DNA of 64,000 bases from the NCBI GenBank assembly GCA_026418695.1, contig JAOAAU010000040.1, positions 56,017-120,016 of the forward strand, in the 5' to 3' direction. Under the pieces are notes generated by a model, which was not told the DNA's origin, ran no database searches, and saw only the letters and a list, made by a program, of their open reading frames with translations. The position numbers were made by a program, and so were the translations under genes. This stretch comes from Clostridia bacterium. Its GTDB lineage: Bacteria; Bacillota; Clostridia; Acetivibrionales; JAFADI01. Shown here piece after piece: positions 15,226 to 23,861 of this stretch; position 1 is the first letter of the stretch; each line of letters opens with the position of its first letter.

Positions 15226-15240
15226 TGATAATCATTATCA
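15226..15240. promoter_or_regulatory. Fur box ahead of feoB
   Basis: TGATAATCATTATCA, a perfect 7-1-7 inverted repeat matching the B. subtilis-type Fur operator. It lies between the feoA terminator and feoB, so feoB has its own iron-repressed promoter. Confidence 0.9.
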
Positions 15241-15251
15241 TTTAATATTTT

Positions 15252-15284
15252 AAAAAAATGCTGCATTTTTTTTCTTTGCAGCCT
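15252..15284 (-). terminator. Terminator between feoA and feoB
   Basis: On the minus strand GCTGCA (15278-15283) pairs with TGCAGC (15260-15265) across a 12-nt A-rich loop, followed by seven T at 15252-15258. The stem is short, so attenuation rather than full termination is likely. Confidence 0.6.
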
Positions 15285-15287
15285 TAG

Positions 15288-15509
15288 TTAATCTATGAAA
15301 ATGTTTTCTGCCTCTGCTTTTCTAAACGTGAGCTCATAACCGCGGATATTTACTTCTATAGGATCCCCCAGAGGCGCTACTTTTCTTACCATGATTTCTG
15401 CTCCTCTAGTTACCCCCATATCCATCAGCCTTCTCTTGACTGCTCCCTCACCGGATATCTTCGTAATTACCGCTTTTTCACCCGGCTTTAGTTCCTTTAA
15501 AGTCCTCAT
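15288..15509 (-). CDS. feoA: FeoA family protein (second copy)
   Basis: A 73-residue SH3-like FeoA protein: LKELKPGEKAVITKISGEGA, then RRLMDMGVTRGAEIMV and the PLGDPIEVNIRGYELTFRK segment. FeoA aids or regulates FeoB at its cytoplasmic face. The sequence follows the common FeoA pattern closely. It is cotranscribed with the other feoA, 18 bp upstream. Confidence 0.92.
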   Translation of the reverse strand: MRTLKELKPGEKAVITKISGEGAVKRRLMDMGVTRGAEIMVRKVAPLGDPIEVNIRGYELTFRKAEAENIFID

Positions 15510-15527
15510 AAAACACTTTCCTCCTTA

Positions 15528-15743
15528 TTAAATCTTCACCAGCAACTGCTGCGCAATTCCTTTATTCAAAGCCAGTCTGGCTCCTTTAACAGATACAATC
15601 AGATTTCCGCTCATTTCTGAGATTACGGATATAGATACTCCAGGAATGATTCCCAGACCCTCAAGAAATTTTTTCGTTGAATCTTTGGCCCTACAGGCAT
15701 TGATTACAGCTTCTTTCCCTGGAGACAACATGGTTAACGGCAT
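15528..15743 (-). CDS. feoA: FeoA family protein (first copy, divergent)
   Basis: 71 residues from ATG 15743 (AAGGAG 8 nt upstream; an in-frame GTG at 15752 overlaps that site). It has the FeoA SH3-like pattern but is more diverged than its neighbour: LTMLSPGKEAVINACRAK, then KFLEGLGIIPGVSISVISE and GNLIVSVKGARLALNKGIA. It is the first gene of the locus, directly behind a Fur box. Two FeoA proteins with different sequences suggest a heteromeric or divided regulatory role. Confidence 0.9.
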   Translation of the reverse strand: MPLTMLSPGKEAVINACRAKDSTKKFLEGLGIIPGVSISVISEMSGNLIVSVKGARLALNKGIAQQLLVKI

Positions 15744-15776
15744 ATGATTCACTCCTTATGTATTTCAATTTGATTT

Positions 15777-15791
15777 TGATAATTATTATCA
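15777..15791. promoter_or_regulatory. Fur box ahead of the first feoA
   Basis: TGATAATTATTATCA, a perfect 7-1-7 inverted repeat, 34 bp upstream of the first feoA start. Confidence 0.9.
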
Positions 15792-15966
15792 TTTACTCAA
15801 TTTCAATTACCATTGTACCAACATTTTGGTTGCTAGTCAATGCCAATATTGTATTTTAAACATACTTTAATAATTATTTAACAAAGTTGCTTCTTCTCCA
15901 TTACACTTATGAAAAAGCTATTTGAGAAACGAGCCTTCCCTTCAACAAACCGATGATATATTTCTT

Positions 15967-15992
15967 CAAATAAATAGGAGGCTCTCGCCTCC
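15967..15992 (-). terminator. Terminator of the 602-residue gene
   Basis: GGAGGC TCTC GCCTCC (15977-15992), followed on the minus strand by a T-rich stretch. It lies 40 bp past the stop at 16033. Confidence 0.65.
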
Positions 15993-16032
15993 CTTGTAAT
16001 CTTAACTATTCATATACTCTGAACTAGCGATA

Positions 16033-17841
16033 TTACTGCAGTATTTTGAACGCTTTATAAAACATCGGCTGGATCTCTATCTCAAAAACTGTTTCACTGT
16101 CCTTGTGCATGAAAACAGATACTTCCTTTCCGCTTCTGATTTCCATAAGACGACATTCAGCTCCGGACAGATGGATTTTAATCCTAGTGGAGTACTCACT
16201 GCGGAAGGAATCCAGTATAAAAGTGTTATTATCATAAAGGAACAGGGCTATTTTTTCCCTGCCTTCAATATAAATCCCCAAGTCACTCATCAGGTACTGG
16301 CGAATAACAGTCAGCACTTCTGGGGGATATTGATAAATCTCAGCATAATCGTCGGGAATTGTCAGTGTATATACGATTCCCTTTCCATAACTATTTTTCA
16401 AAAGAACCGGGAAATTATTATCGTTTTTAGCTGCTGCAATAAGACAATCCGCAGCGTTGTTCATGTACTTCACCATTGGCAGCGTTATCTCGTCCCTGCC
16501 GCTGAAAGAACCCTGAAAAACAGACCCATGCCCGTCGATCATATAGTCCCTGGAACATACTTTTTTATCCGTATATTTTGCAGAGGTTATCTCGTCAATC
16601 CCTCTTCCTGCCATTTCTTTCAGGAATCCGGAAGTCAGGCAGACATCCCCTCCCTCAAGCAAATGGGCTTTAAGCTTCTCCAGAACAGCTGCGTCTTTTG
16701 CACTATTTGCAGTCAGCATGATTAAAGAGCGCTTGTCCGGGAACTGGTGCATTGGTTCAAAAGCCAGACCAGCCATCCCCAGATAATCGTACAGATGCTC
16801 TTCTCCAGTCGCATGAAATGGTTCATATACCGCTACGCCAACAGGGTTTCCCATTTCTCCAATCACCCGATCCAGGCGCTCCAGCTCATGTCCAAGCGGC
16901 GGTATATAGACAGTATCAAACAGCCAGCTGTAGCAGAAAAGGGTTAGTTCCTTTCCTTTCGCAAAGAAAGTAAGCATTGCCTGCTCGATATAATAATTGA
17001 TGTTTTGAATACTGTTCCATTGATCAATCCAGCCTCCGCCGACACGACCGGGTTTCAAATTCTCAAACCACCGCACAATGGAGTAACTCCCGTATCTGGG
17101 CAAGTGCTGCATGGAATGATTAGTGTCTCTTGTCTCGGTTCCTGTATAAACCAAGTCAAATATATCCGGCTGGGTCTCTGGGTTGTAACCTGTTTCCTGA
17201 TATGCTTCATACCAGTTTGGATACTTGATGATCATCTTGACTTGTGGATTTACAGCTTTTGCCGGCTTTACAACCAGGTTCTCAGAAACCTCTGTCATGA
17301 GTTCCAGACGAAACGCTTCCCAGCTTTTTTCTCCCTTGGATTCAATGCATGCCGGGCAGGTACAATTTGTAAAAAAGAAATCATCCAGAATGATTTCATC
17401 AAAAATGGATGCTGCAAATTCCACGATTTCCTTAAACCTCTGTCTGGAGGCCTCATCCGTGTAGCAAAGTGTAGCCCACTCCTTCTTATAACCTTTTTCT
17501 ACCTGTTGCTCCGCATTCCCTGCATTCCCCAATATAGAGCCACCGCATCCATAGATACCGGTTTCATCAATCATGGGTTTATTCCTTGATATTTTCATGA
17601 ATGTGGTAGTAATCGCTCCGGATACTTCAATCCCCTTGTTTTCAAAAAATTGCTTCAATTGAAGCAATTTTTCCCTGCCGGGATCCATATCATCACGGTG
17701 CGTCTCGATATAAACCTTGGAGCATTTCAAATGTTTTTCAAAAAAGCCGAAATCCTTTTCAAAGGCTTCCATGGAATGAATACTAGCAATGCACCGGGTT
17801 GTAAAATAGATTGCAATATCAAAATTCTTGTACCTTGGCAT
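16033..17841 (-). CDS. Large hypothetical protein, possibly a glycoside-hydrolase-like TIM barrel with GATase-like domain
   Basis: 602 residues with no signal peptide; not confidently recognised. The first half reads like a TIM barrel of the glycoside hydrolase type: VYIETHRDD, FDEIILDDFFFTNCTCPAC, then MIIKYPNWYE and DLVYTGTETRD. The middle (SLIMLTANSAKDAAVLEKLK, then GGDVCLTSGFLKEM) resembles the GATase-like/beta-galactosidase trimerisation fold. The C-terminus looks beta-rich. A carbohydrate-active function is a reasonable guess; catalytic residues cannot be assigned. Ribosome site GGGGGAAG precedes ATG 17841. It is monocistronic, with terminator at 15967-15992. Confidence 0.7.
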   Translation of the reverse strand: MPRYKNFDIAIYFTTRCIASIHSMEAFEKDFGFFEKHLKCSKVYIETHRDDMDPGREKLLQLKQFFENKGIEVSGAITTTFMKISRNKPMIDETGIYGCGGSILGNAGNAEQQVEKGYKKEWATLCYTDEASRQRFKEIVEFAASIFDEIILDDFFFTNCTCPACIESKGEKSWEAFRLELMTEVSENLVVKPAKAVNPQVKMIIKYPNWYEAYQETGYNPETQPDIFDLVYTGTETRDTNHSMQHLPRYGSYSIVRWFENLKPGRVGGGWIDQWNSIQNINYYIEQAMLTFFAKGKELTLFCYSWLFDTVYIPPLGHELERLDRVIGEMGNPVGVAVYEPFHATGEEHLYDYLGMAGLAFEPMHQFPDKRSLIMLTANSAKDAAVLEKLKAHLLEGGDVCLTSGFLKEMAGRGIDEITSAKYTDKKVCSRDYMIDGHGSVFQGSFSGRDEITLPMVKYMNNAADCLIAAAKNDNNFPVLLKNSYGKGIVYTLTIPDDYAEIYQYPPEVLTVIRQYLMSDLGIYIEGREKIALFLYDNNTFILDSFRSEYSTRIKIHLSGAECRLMEIRSGKEVSVFMHKDSETVFEIEIQPMFYKAFKILQ

Positions 17842-17927
17842 AGGATCTTCCCCCTTGAAAGAATGTTATTCTGACAGTATTCCAATTCATCTTTAGTCTC
17901 ACTGCTTCTCCATCTGATGAAATCTCC

Positions 17928-18035
17928 TTAAAGCATATCCTCAAGCATCTCAACCGAGCTGAGCTTAAATAAAGTTTTTACAGTTAAATCTATTCTTATT
18001 GTATCGTCCAAACTTGTATAAATCTTGCCATACAT
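17928..18035 (-). CDS. Possible 35-residue small protein
   Basis: A short frame from ATG 18035 with GAGGTGA 8 nt upstream; the product begins MYGKIYTSLDDTIRIDLTVK. It lies in an otherwise gene-free stretch (17842-18163) between the 602-residue gene and a terminator at 18093-18130. The good ribosome site is the main support. No family is recognised and chance cannot be ruled out. Confidence 0.3.
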   Translation of the reverse strand: MYGKIYTSLDDTIRIDLTVKTLFKLSSVEMLEDML

Positions 18036-18092
18036 TGTCAAATTCACCTCAGAAATTGCTGACTTTGCAAATAACTCGACAAAATCAGGTAA

Positions 18093-18130
18093 GCAAAAAA
18101 CCCCTTGACCATGGCTGACCAAGAGGTTTA
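18093..18130 (-). terminator. Terminator of the chemoreceptor/Spo0E-like transcript
   Basis: On the minus strand a 10-bp stem (one G-U pair) with loop, followed by six T. It lies 34 bp past the Spo0E-like stop. Confidence 0.8.
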
Positions 18131-18163
18131 GTTATTAATTGAATCCTTTTTGCTGTCAAGTAA

Positions 18164-18310
18164 CTAGGACAAGTCTTGCCTCATATACTCGACAATCAGT
18201 ATATCCAGTTCCTGACTGACTTTAAGGATTTCACCAAAATCCGTTTCTCCGACTGTGATCATTGTATTTAATCGTTCCCGAAGATTTTCTATCTTTTTCA
18301 TCAACATCAT
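18164..18310 (-). CDS. Spo0E-like aspartyl-phosphate phosphatase
   Basis: A 48-residue frame from ATG 18310; ATG 18301 would give 45. It begins MMLMKKIENLRERLNTM, and the second helix carries SQELDILIVEYM. The SQxLD motif between two helices is the signature of Spo0E-like phosphatases, which dephosphorylate Spo0A~P and delay sporulation. It follows the chemoreceptor gene by 10 bp on the same strand, with only a weak GGAAAA ribosome site, so it may be translated by coupling or downstream reinitiation. Confidence 0.75.
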   Translation of the reverse strand: MMLMKKIENLRERLNTMITVGETDFGEILKVSQELDILIVEYMRQDLS

Positions 18311-18320
18311 TCTTTTCCGT

Positions 18321-20354
18321 TTATATTTTGAACCTTTCTACCAAGGCCTGTAACTCCTTGGCCCCGTGAGTATTTTCATCCGCCATCTTGACCTCCTCCA
18401 AAGTCATATCTACGATGTCGGTGGTCTTTTCTGCAATATCCTGAACACCCTTGGCTCCTTCATTGATGGTTGCTGCCACCTCGTTTACAGCAGTGGATAT
18501 GTTGGAGATGGAAACATTCAACTGCTCTGCAGCCAGTTCAAATTCCGACATCAGTTTGTTAACGGTCATGGCATCCACATTATACTGCTCACTTACTTTT
18601 ACAAGCTTTTCATAGTCTCCCAGTACGTTTTTGTCTATGAAAGACAGGATGGCTTCGGAGTTCTCCTTCATATGGTGGACGGAAGAGTATACCGCTTTCA
18701 CGATATCCTGAATTCCCGCAGCAGTCCTGGAGGACTGTTCTGCCAGCTTCCTGATCTCTTCAGCAACTACAGCAAAGCCTTTCCCTGCTTCGCCGGCTCT
18801 GGCAGCTTCTATCGCCGCATTCAACGCCAAAAGATTGGTCTGATTTGTGATCGCAAGGATCGTATCCGTCAGGACACTGATCTGTGTGATGGTATCCGAT
18901 TCTGTAATGGCTTTTTCCATCTTTGCCCTTACATCGCCATATACCGTACGAGCATTTTCTGTGGATTCAAGTGCCTCTGACTTAAGGTTGACCGCTCTTT
19001 CCGCAATCTGCATGGAGATTGTTGTGCCTTCCTTGGCTTTCTCTGCAATGGTTCCAACATTATTGTCCACTTCGGAAATCGTTGCGGATATTTCTTCCGA
19101 GGAGGCCGCGGTTTGCTCCATCCCTGCCGAAAGCTGCTGTGTTGTAGCCGAGTTATCATGAGCATTTTCTTGAACTTTGACAGAAAGTTTTTCGAGCTTT
19201 TCGGCATTATCCAAAACAAGCCCCGATACAGAGATAAGCTTTCCTGCCATTTCCCTCAGTACCTGCCGGGTCTGGAAAGTGGCCTTCGCTATCGTTCCTG
19301 TTTCATCCTTGTTCTTCTCCAAATAAAGATATTGCTGGTCATATTTCAGGTCCAGGGCGGCAGTTTTATTTATTAGTTCGGTAAGCTTGATTATGGGATT
19401 TGCGATTCTTGTGGCAATCAGGAATCCGAGAAGAAGAGCGAGAAGAACTCCCCCGATTCCAACAATCAGGATATGGTTCGCCATGGATCTGACAGGAGCC
19501 ATGATCTCGTTTACATCTCCAGTCAGCGTCAGTGTCCAGTTGGTATGGGGTATTATACTATAGGCTGCCTTTTTAAGTTTTCCTTTATAATCATATTGTA
19601 TAGCGGCTGGTTCCAATTTTTCTCCTTTTTGAACCCGTTCGACCACAGCTTTTATCTGTGCGTTTTCTACAGGTTTACCGATCTTCTCCTTGTCAGGATG
19701 GAACAGCATATTTCCTTTCTCATCGACAAGATAAGCGTAACTTGATTTGGTTCCGAATATTTTAGCATCTGCCAGGTATTTGATGATACTGTTCGCATTT
19801 ACAGCCGTTGCAGCAAAACCCACAAACTGCTCGTTGACTTTTACAGGATGGATAAAGGCCACAACATATGCACCTGTAGATTTTGATTTCAGTGTCTCGC
19901 TAATGACAGGTTCTCCTGTTGCCAAAGCCTTTTGGGTATAAGCCCTTTCATTCAGATCTGCATTGATTAATTTCGTATCACTGTCAGCAATAATGCGTCC
20001 GTTCTTTCCAACAATAAAAATATGTTCCAAATTCCCCGCATCATTCACCATTCGAAGCAGTTTTGAATTCAAATCCGACTGAAGCTTTTCCACTTCCGCT
20101 GCATTCCCTTGCTGCGACATGCTGAGAATCTCTCCAACTTCCTTTTGTTCTGCAATCATGGCAACATTCCTTGATTCTTTATCGATCATTGCGTTAATGA
20201 GGTTGGTGTTTTCCTTGTTCACTTCCAGCATTCCTGAATCTGTAAGGTTCATAATGGTTTCCGAGGACTTGAAATATGCAATTGTACTGACGGAGGCAAT
20301 GGAACATATCATCATGATGATCATTGCAATGGATAACTTAACTTTAATGGACAT
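18321..20354 (-). CDS. Methyl-accepting chemotaxis protein with dCache sensor
   Basis: 677 residues. TM1 about 9-30; extracellular double-Cache-like sensor about 35-280 ([34 protein letters not shown]); TM2 about 288-310; HAMP. The signalling domain has the hairpin tip [41 protein letters not shown]. dCache sensors bind small ligands such as amino acids. It would feed a CheA array not in this window and could be a substrate of the CheB at 1475-2197. GAGGAGAG precedes the ATG. It shares a transcript with the Spo0E-like gene. Confidence 0.95.
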   Translation of the reverse strand: MSIKVKLSIAMIIMMICSIASVSTIAYFKSSETIMNLTDSGMLEVNKENTNLINAMIDKESRNVAMIAEQKEVGEILSMSQQGNAAEVEKLQSDLNSKLLRMVNDAGNLEHIFIVGKNGRIIADSDTKLINADLNERAYTQKALATGEPVISETLKSKSTGAYVVAFIHPVKVNEQFVGFAATAVNANSIIKYLADAKIFGTKSSYAYLVDEKGNMLFHPDKEKIGKPVENAQIKAVVERVQKGEKLEPAAIQYDYKGKLKKAAYSIIPHTNWTLTLTGDVNEIMAPVRSMANHILIVGIGGVLLALLLGFLIATRIANPIIKLTELINKTAALDLKYDQQYLYLEKNKDETGTIAKATFQTRQVLREMAGKLISVSGLVLDNAEKLEKLSVKVQENAHDNSATTQQLSAGMEQTAASSEEISATISEVDNNVGTIAEKAKEGTTISMQIAERAVNLKSEALESTENARTVYGDVRAKMEKAITESDTITQISVLTDTILAITNQTNLLALNAAIEAARAGEAGKGFAVVAEEIRKLAEQSSRTAAGIQDIVKAVYSSVHHMKENSEAILSFIDKNVLGDYEKLVKVSEQYNVDAMTVNKLMSEFELAAEQLNVSISNISTAVNEVAATINEGAKGVQDIAEKTTDIVDMTLEEVKMADENTHGAKELQALVERFKI

Positions 20355-20423
20355 TGGTTTTCTCTCCTCTCAAATTGAGTATAACTTTGTTAAATCTAAA
20401 GATTCTAAAGAGTCCTGGTTCAT

Positions 20424-22169
20424 CTATTCTTTCAGTTGTTCCAACACCTCTGCTTCCGATATAGGTTTACTGAACAAATACCCCTGGATCTTATTGCACT
20501 TGTGTTTTATCAGGTAATCCATCTGTTCCTGAGTCTCCACCCCTTCTGCAACAACACACAGATCCAGACTCCTTCCGATCTTGACGATAAAGCTGGTCAA
20601 TGACTTGTTTTTATCATCGGTTAAGATGGTATCAATGAAGCTTTTATCTATCTTTAGTGTAGAAATTGGAAGCTGTTTTAAATAATTCAATGAAGAATAT
20701 CCTTTTCCGAAATCATCCAGTGCTATTCGAATTCCATATCCCCGGAGCAGCTTTAGCTTTCCGGCAATGATTTCATAAGACTCCATCAGAATGGATTCGG
20801 TAATTTCTATTTCCAGTTGTCTTGGGCTGATATTTGCCGAACTCAGTGCATCCATGACGGTATCTACAAAGTTCTCCTGCATCAGCTGCAGCATGGAAAT
20901 ATTCACGGACATGGTCAAATCCCCATGATCCTGCTTACCCAGCCTTTTTAAAAAAGCACAGGCGTTTCTTAATACCCATTCGCCAATAGGGATAATTAAC
21001 TGGGTATCTTCCGCCACAGGAATGAATTTGTCCGGGGATACAAATCCCAACTCGGAGTTTTTCCACCGGAGCAGTGCTTCGAAGCCGGATATTCTTTTCG
21101 TGGAAATCTCCAACTGCGGCTGATAGTATAATTCAAACTCATTCTTCTCCAGTGCAGAATGCAGGTTCTTCTCAATGCGCATTCTCTCAACGACGGCGGT
21201 ATGCATGGGTTCGTTGTAAAAAACAATCCTGTTTCTTCCTGCTGCCTTCGCTTTATATACAGCGATATCCGCGCTTTTCAGCAGCTCATCGACAGTAATC
21301 CCATGATCCGGGTATATGGATATCCCCAAACTCGCCGTGGTGTAAAGACTGCTGCTTCCGATTTCGATGGTCTGTTTAAATTCCTTTAGAATCTTTACTG
21401 CCAGACGCTCTATCTCTTCTATACTCTTCAGGCTCTCCAACAAGACGATAAATTCATCGCCACCCTGTCTGTAGACAGTACAATCCTCACCTGCAATGGC
21501 TTCAAGCTTTTCACTAATTCTGACAATTAATTGATCGCCGAAGGAGTGACCCATGGTATCATTCACATATTTGAAATTGTCGATATCAATCAGGATCAGT
21601 GCGAGTTTTTCAGCATGGTTGTGTTGAATGAGCTTTTGCAGTCTTTCCTTCAAGGAGATTCGGTTCATCAGCCCGGTAAGCTGATCGAAAAAAGCCAGAT
21701 GTTGGAGCTTGGCTTCACTTTCTCTCAACATTTGCTGGTTTTTTATTACTTGCTCATACTGCCGCCTTAATTCCACTTCAGAAGCTGCCAGTTGCTCATT
21801 GGCGGCTTCAAGTTCTTCGTTGACCGCCGTCAGGTTCTGATAGCTGACGACCAATTCCTGCTCTGCGGATTGAATTCTTTTAAGTGCAGAGTAGACCAGG
21901 AAAAAAATCAAAAGTCCGGATACTACAACGTACATCCATCCTTTGATCATACTGACCGTTGTCATGACTTCCTTATCCCGGGCAACAAATCCAAGGATCT
22001 TATCTGAAAGCAAAATCCAGGCAATCCCTGCCAGCAAATAAACCAATGCAATTCTAATTGAAATCTTACCAGGTTCATCATTTTGAACATTCAAAAACCT
22101 TTCGGTGAATTTGTCCAAGGAAGGATTGTTCCTTACGGCTGAATTTTTGTCGGTTCTCTTCTCTTGCAT
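20424..22169 (-). CDS. Membrane GGDEF-EAL protein (c-di-GMP turnover)
   Basis: 581 residues. Two membrane segments (about 40-60 and 75-95) are followed by a coiled coil (AEQELVVSYQNLTAVNEELE, AANEQLAASEVELRRQ). The diguanylate cyclase domain has YRQGGDEFIVLLE intact. The EAL phosphodiesterase domain has GFEALLRW, an E in ITESILMES, DDFGKGYSSL, IDKSFI and VVAEGVETQEQ, all typical of active enzymes. Both activities therefore look competent, and the balance must be set by signals. A standalone receiver gene lies 18 bp upstream in the same operon and may control it. GGAGGGG precedes ATG 22169. Confidence 0.95.
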   Translation of the reverse strand: MQEKRTDKNSAVRNNPSLDKFTERFLNVQNDEPGKISIRIALVYLLAGIAWILLSDKILGFVARDKEVMTTVSMIKGWMYVVVSGLLIFFLVYSALKRIQSAEQELVVSYQNLTAVNEELEAANEQLAASEVELRRQYEQVIKNQQMLRESEAKLQHLAFFDQLTGLMNRISLKERLQKLIQHNHAEKLALILIDIDNFKYVNDTMGHSFGDQLIVRISEKLEAIAGEDCTVYRQGGDEFIVLLESLKSIEEIERLAVKILKEFKQTIEIGSSSLYTTASLGISIYPDHGITVDELLKSADIAVYKAKAAGRNRIVFYNEPMHTAVVERMRIEKNLHSALEKNEFELYYQPQLEISTKRISGFEALLRWKNSELGFVSPDKFIPVAEDTQLIIPIGEWVLRNACAFLKRLGKQDHGDLTMSVNISMLQLMQENFVDTVMDALSSANISPRQLEIEITESILMESYEIIAGKLKLLRGYGIRIALDDFGKGYSSLNYLKQLPISTLKIDKSFIDTILTDDKNKSLTSFIVKIGRSLDLCVVAEGVETQEQMDYLIKHKCNKIQGYLFSKPISEAEVLEQLKE

Positions 22170-22187
22170 TTGAGCCCCTCCGTTAAA

Positions 22188-22574
22188 TCATTCATCTATC
22201 TTTTCGCCCTGTTGTAAGTACTTTTTTACAACATTCCGTAATTCAGACAGGCTTTCTTTTGAAATATATTCATTGCATCCGCGTTCACGGGCGACCCGGA
22301 TTTCCTCCGCTGAAATATCCTCGGAAACAATTAAAAAGGGAATGTTTTTATCCGTGCGGTTTCTGATTTCAAGCGCCTGGAGTGCATTAAAGTTGGGCAT
22401 GGAATGATCACTCAGAATAATATCCCATTTACTCTCATTCAATGCCTTCTCCATGGCTTTTCTGCTCATGACAGTTCTATGGCTGACAGTAAAACCTGCC
22501 TTTTTTAGCTCTCTCACGTTTAAATCTGCGGAATATACCGAATCCTCTACAATGAGTACAAAAATGTGCTTCAT
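22188..22574 (-). CDS. Single-domain response regulator
   Basis: 128 residues forming only a receiver: FVLIVEDS at the acid pocket, the phospho-acceptor Asp in WDIILSDHSMPNF, the Ser/Thr position in PFLIVSEDI and Lys in YISKESL. No output domain. It is the first gene of an operon with the GGDEF-EAL protein, which makes it a likely controller of c-di-GMP turnover. Its kinase is unknown; kinases lie nearby at 23862 and 41521. Confidence 0.88.
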   Translation of the reverse strand: MKHIFVLIVEDSVYSADLNVRELKKAGFTVSHRTVMSRKAMEKALNESKWDIILSDHSMPNFNALQALEIRNRTDKNIPFLIVSEDISAEEIRVARERGCNEYISKESLSELRNVVKKYLQQGEKIDE

Positions 22575-22619
22575 TCTTCATCATCCTATTGGTATTTGTA
22601 AATTATAGCAGTTGCAGCA

Positions 22620-22671
22620 AAAAGAGGATCATCTTGTTCTATATCTCTATAGTACAAAATGATCCTCTTTT
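22620..22671 (-). terminator. Strong terminator of the two-component pair
   Basis: A 13-bp perfect outer stem (22620-22632 against 22659-22671) plus inner pairs, T-rich on the minus-strand exit. It lies about 50 bp past the stop of the AraC-type regulator. Confidence 0.85.
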
Positions 22672-22723
22672 GAAGAATGTAATAATAACGGTATTTACCC
22701 CGAAAAAAATCGGTTTTTGGAAA

Positions 22724-23827
22724 TTATGACCTTTCGACAAGTCCTTTACGAAACTCAGACGGGGAGGTACCGGTATATTTCTTAAAGAGCTTGCTGAAAT
22801 ACTCTGCGTCCAAGAATCCTAGGGTTTCAGCAATTTCATAGGTTTTCAGCTTTCCTTCGGCCATGAGAAATTTTGCTCTTTCCACTTTGATCAACGAAAG
22901 ATACTCTACTAATGGGACCCCGGTCTTCTGTTTGAACACTTCACTGATATGCGTTTTATTCATGAATAAAGCTTCGGCTACTGACCTCAGAGAAATCTCA
23001 CCGTCAACATTCTCCAATGCATATTTGCACACGGCATTGACGATGTTGTTATTCTGTTTGCTGAATTTTACCCGGTGAACAACTTCTGTGATTTTCCCCA
23101 GTACTTTCAGGAATTCCTCCTTTACCTCTTCATAGCCGGTGGATTTTGTTAGTTCCGTATTTTTCAAAGCATCTATACGAATAAATTTCGGCAGCCAATC
23201 CTCATTTTTACGAAGTGAATCCAGGATCTCACAGATTACTTTTTTTAGGATATACGAGGTTTTAACAAAATCATTGTCCAGTCCACCCATCAGCACATCT
23301 GCCATTGCTGATGCGGCTTCTATTGCAGCGTCATTTCCTTCCTTAATGAACTCTGTGATTTGGCTGACTTCAGCAGCCGGAAAATACATTTCAATTTTTT
23401 CATTGAGTTTCTCCTCCAGTGTTTTCAACCTTTCATTTTGCTGCTGTTTTTCAAGAAGGAATGCTTTAACTCTTTGCAGTAATAGCCTGAGTTCCCCTTC
23501 ATTAATTGGCTTGACAAGGTAATCAAAAGCACCGAAGACAAGCCCCTGCTTTGCATAACTGAATTCGCTGTAATCGCTTAGCAATACAACACAGGGACTC
23601 AGCTCATTCTCAACGGTTTTCCTTAACAACTCGATTCCATCCACTTTGGGCATTTTGATATCTGTAATCACTAGCGCTATCGGAGTGTTTTTAAGCTTTT
23701 CCAGCGCCTCCTGTCCGTTGCCCGCTTCTTCTGCGATAACAAAGCCGCTGCTTTCTCCCCAGATCTTCAGCCGCTTCATCTCTTTTCTCATAATTTCCAT
23801 GTCATCTACGATCATTACCTTAAACAT
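22724..23827 (-). CDS. Response regulator with AraC-type DNA-binding domain (YesN-like)
   Basis: 367 residues. Receiver at about 1-120 (MFKVMIVDDMEIMR; acceptor Asp in LVITDIKMPKVDG; Lys in YLVKPINEGE). A helical linker (about 125-255) precedes a C-terminal AraC helix-turn-helix pair (LFMNKTHISEVFKQKTGVPL, then TYEIAETLGFLDAEYFSKLF). Regulators of this shape usually pair with a sensor of sugars or small solutes. It is encoded 34 bp after its sensor kinase gene in an operon. Target genes cannot be read from the sequence. Confidence 0.92.
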   Translation of the reverse strand: MFKVMIVDDMEIMRKEMKRLKIWGESSGFVIAEEAGNGQEALEKLKNTPIALVITDIKMPKVDGIELLRKTVENELSPCVVLLSDYSEFSYAKQGLVFGAFDYLVKPINEGELRLLLQRVKAFLLEKQQQNERLKTLEEKLNEKIEMYFPAAEVSQITEFIKEGNDAAIEAASAMADVLMGGLDNDFVKTSYILKKVICEILDSLRKNEDWLPKFIRIDALKNTELTKSTGYEEVKEEFLKVLGKITEVVHRVKFSKQNNNIVNAVCKYALENVDGEISLRSVAEALFMNKTHISEVFKQKTGVPLVEYLSLIKVERAKFLMAEGKLKTYEIAETLGFLDAEYFSKLFKKYTGTSPSEFRKGLVERS

Positions 23828-23861
23828 CTTTTATACCTCTTACCCAGTGCCTTGCCCGCTT

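Noticed and set aside
15204..15266. Longer FeoB N-terminus
   Set aside because: The added 21 residues are translated from the Fur box and promoter. A GGAGG site marks the ATG at 15203.
17928..18122. Longer 64-residue version of the small minus-strand ORF
   Set aside because: Its start lies inside the terminator at 18093-18130. Only the shorter 35-residue form with a ribosome site was kept, at low confidence.
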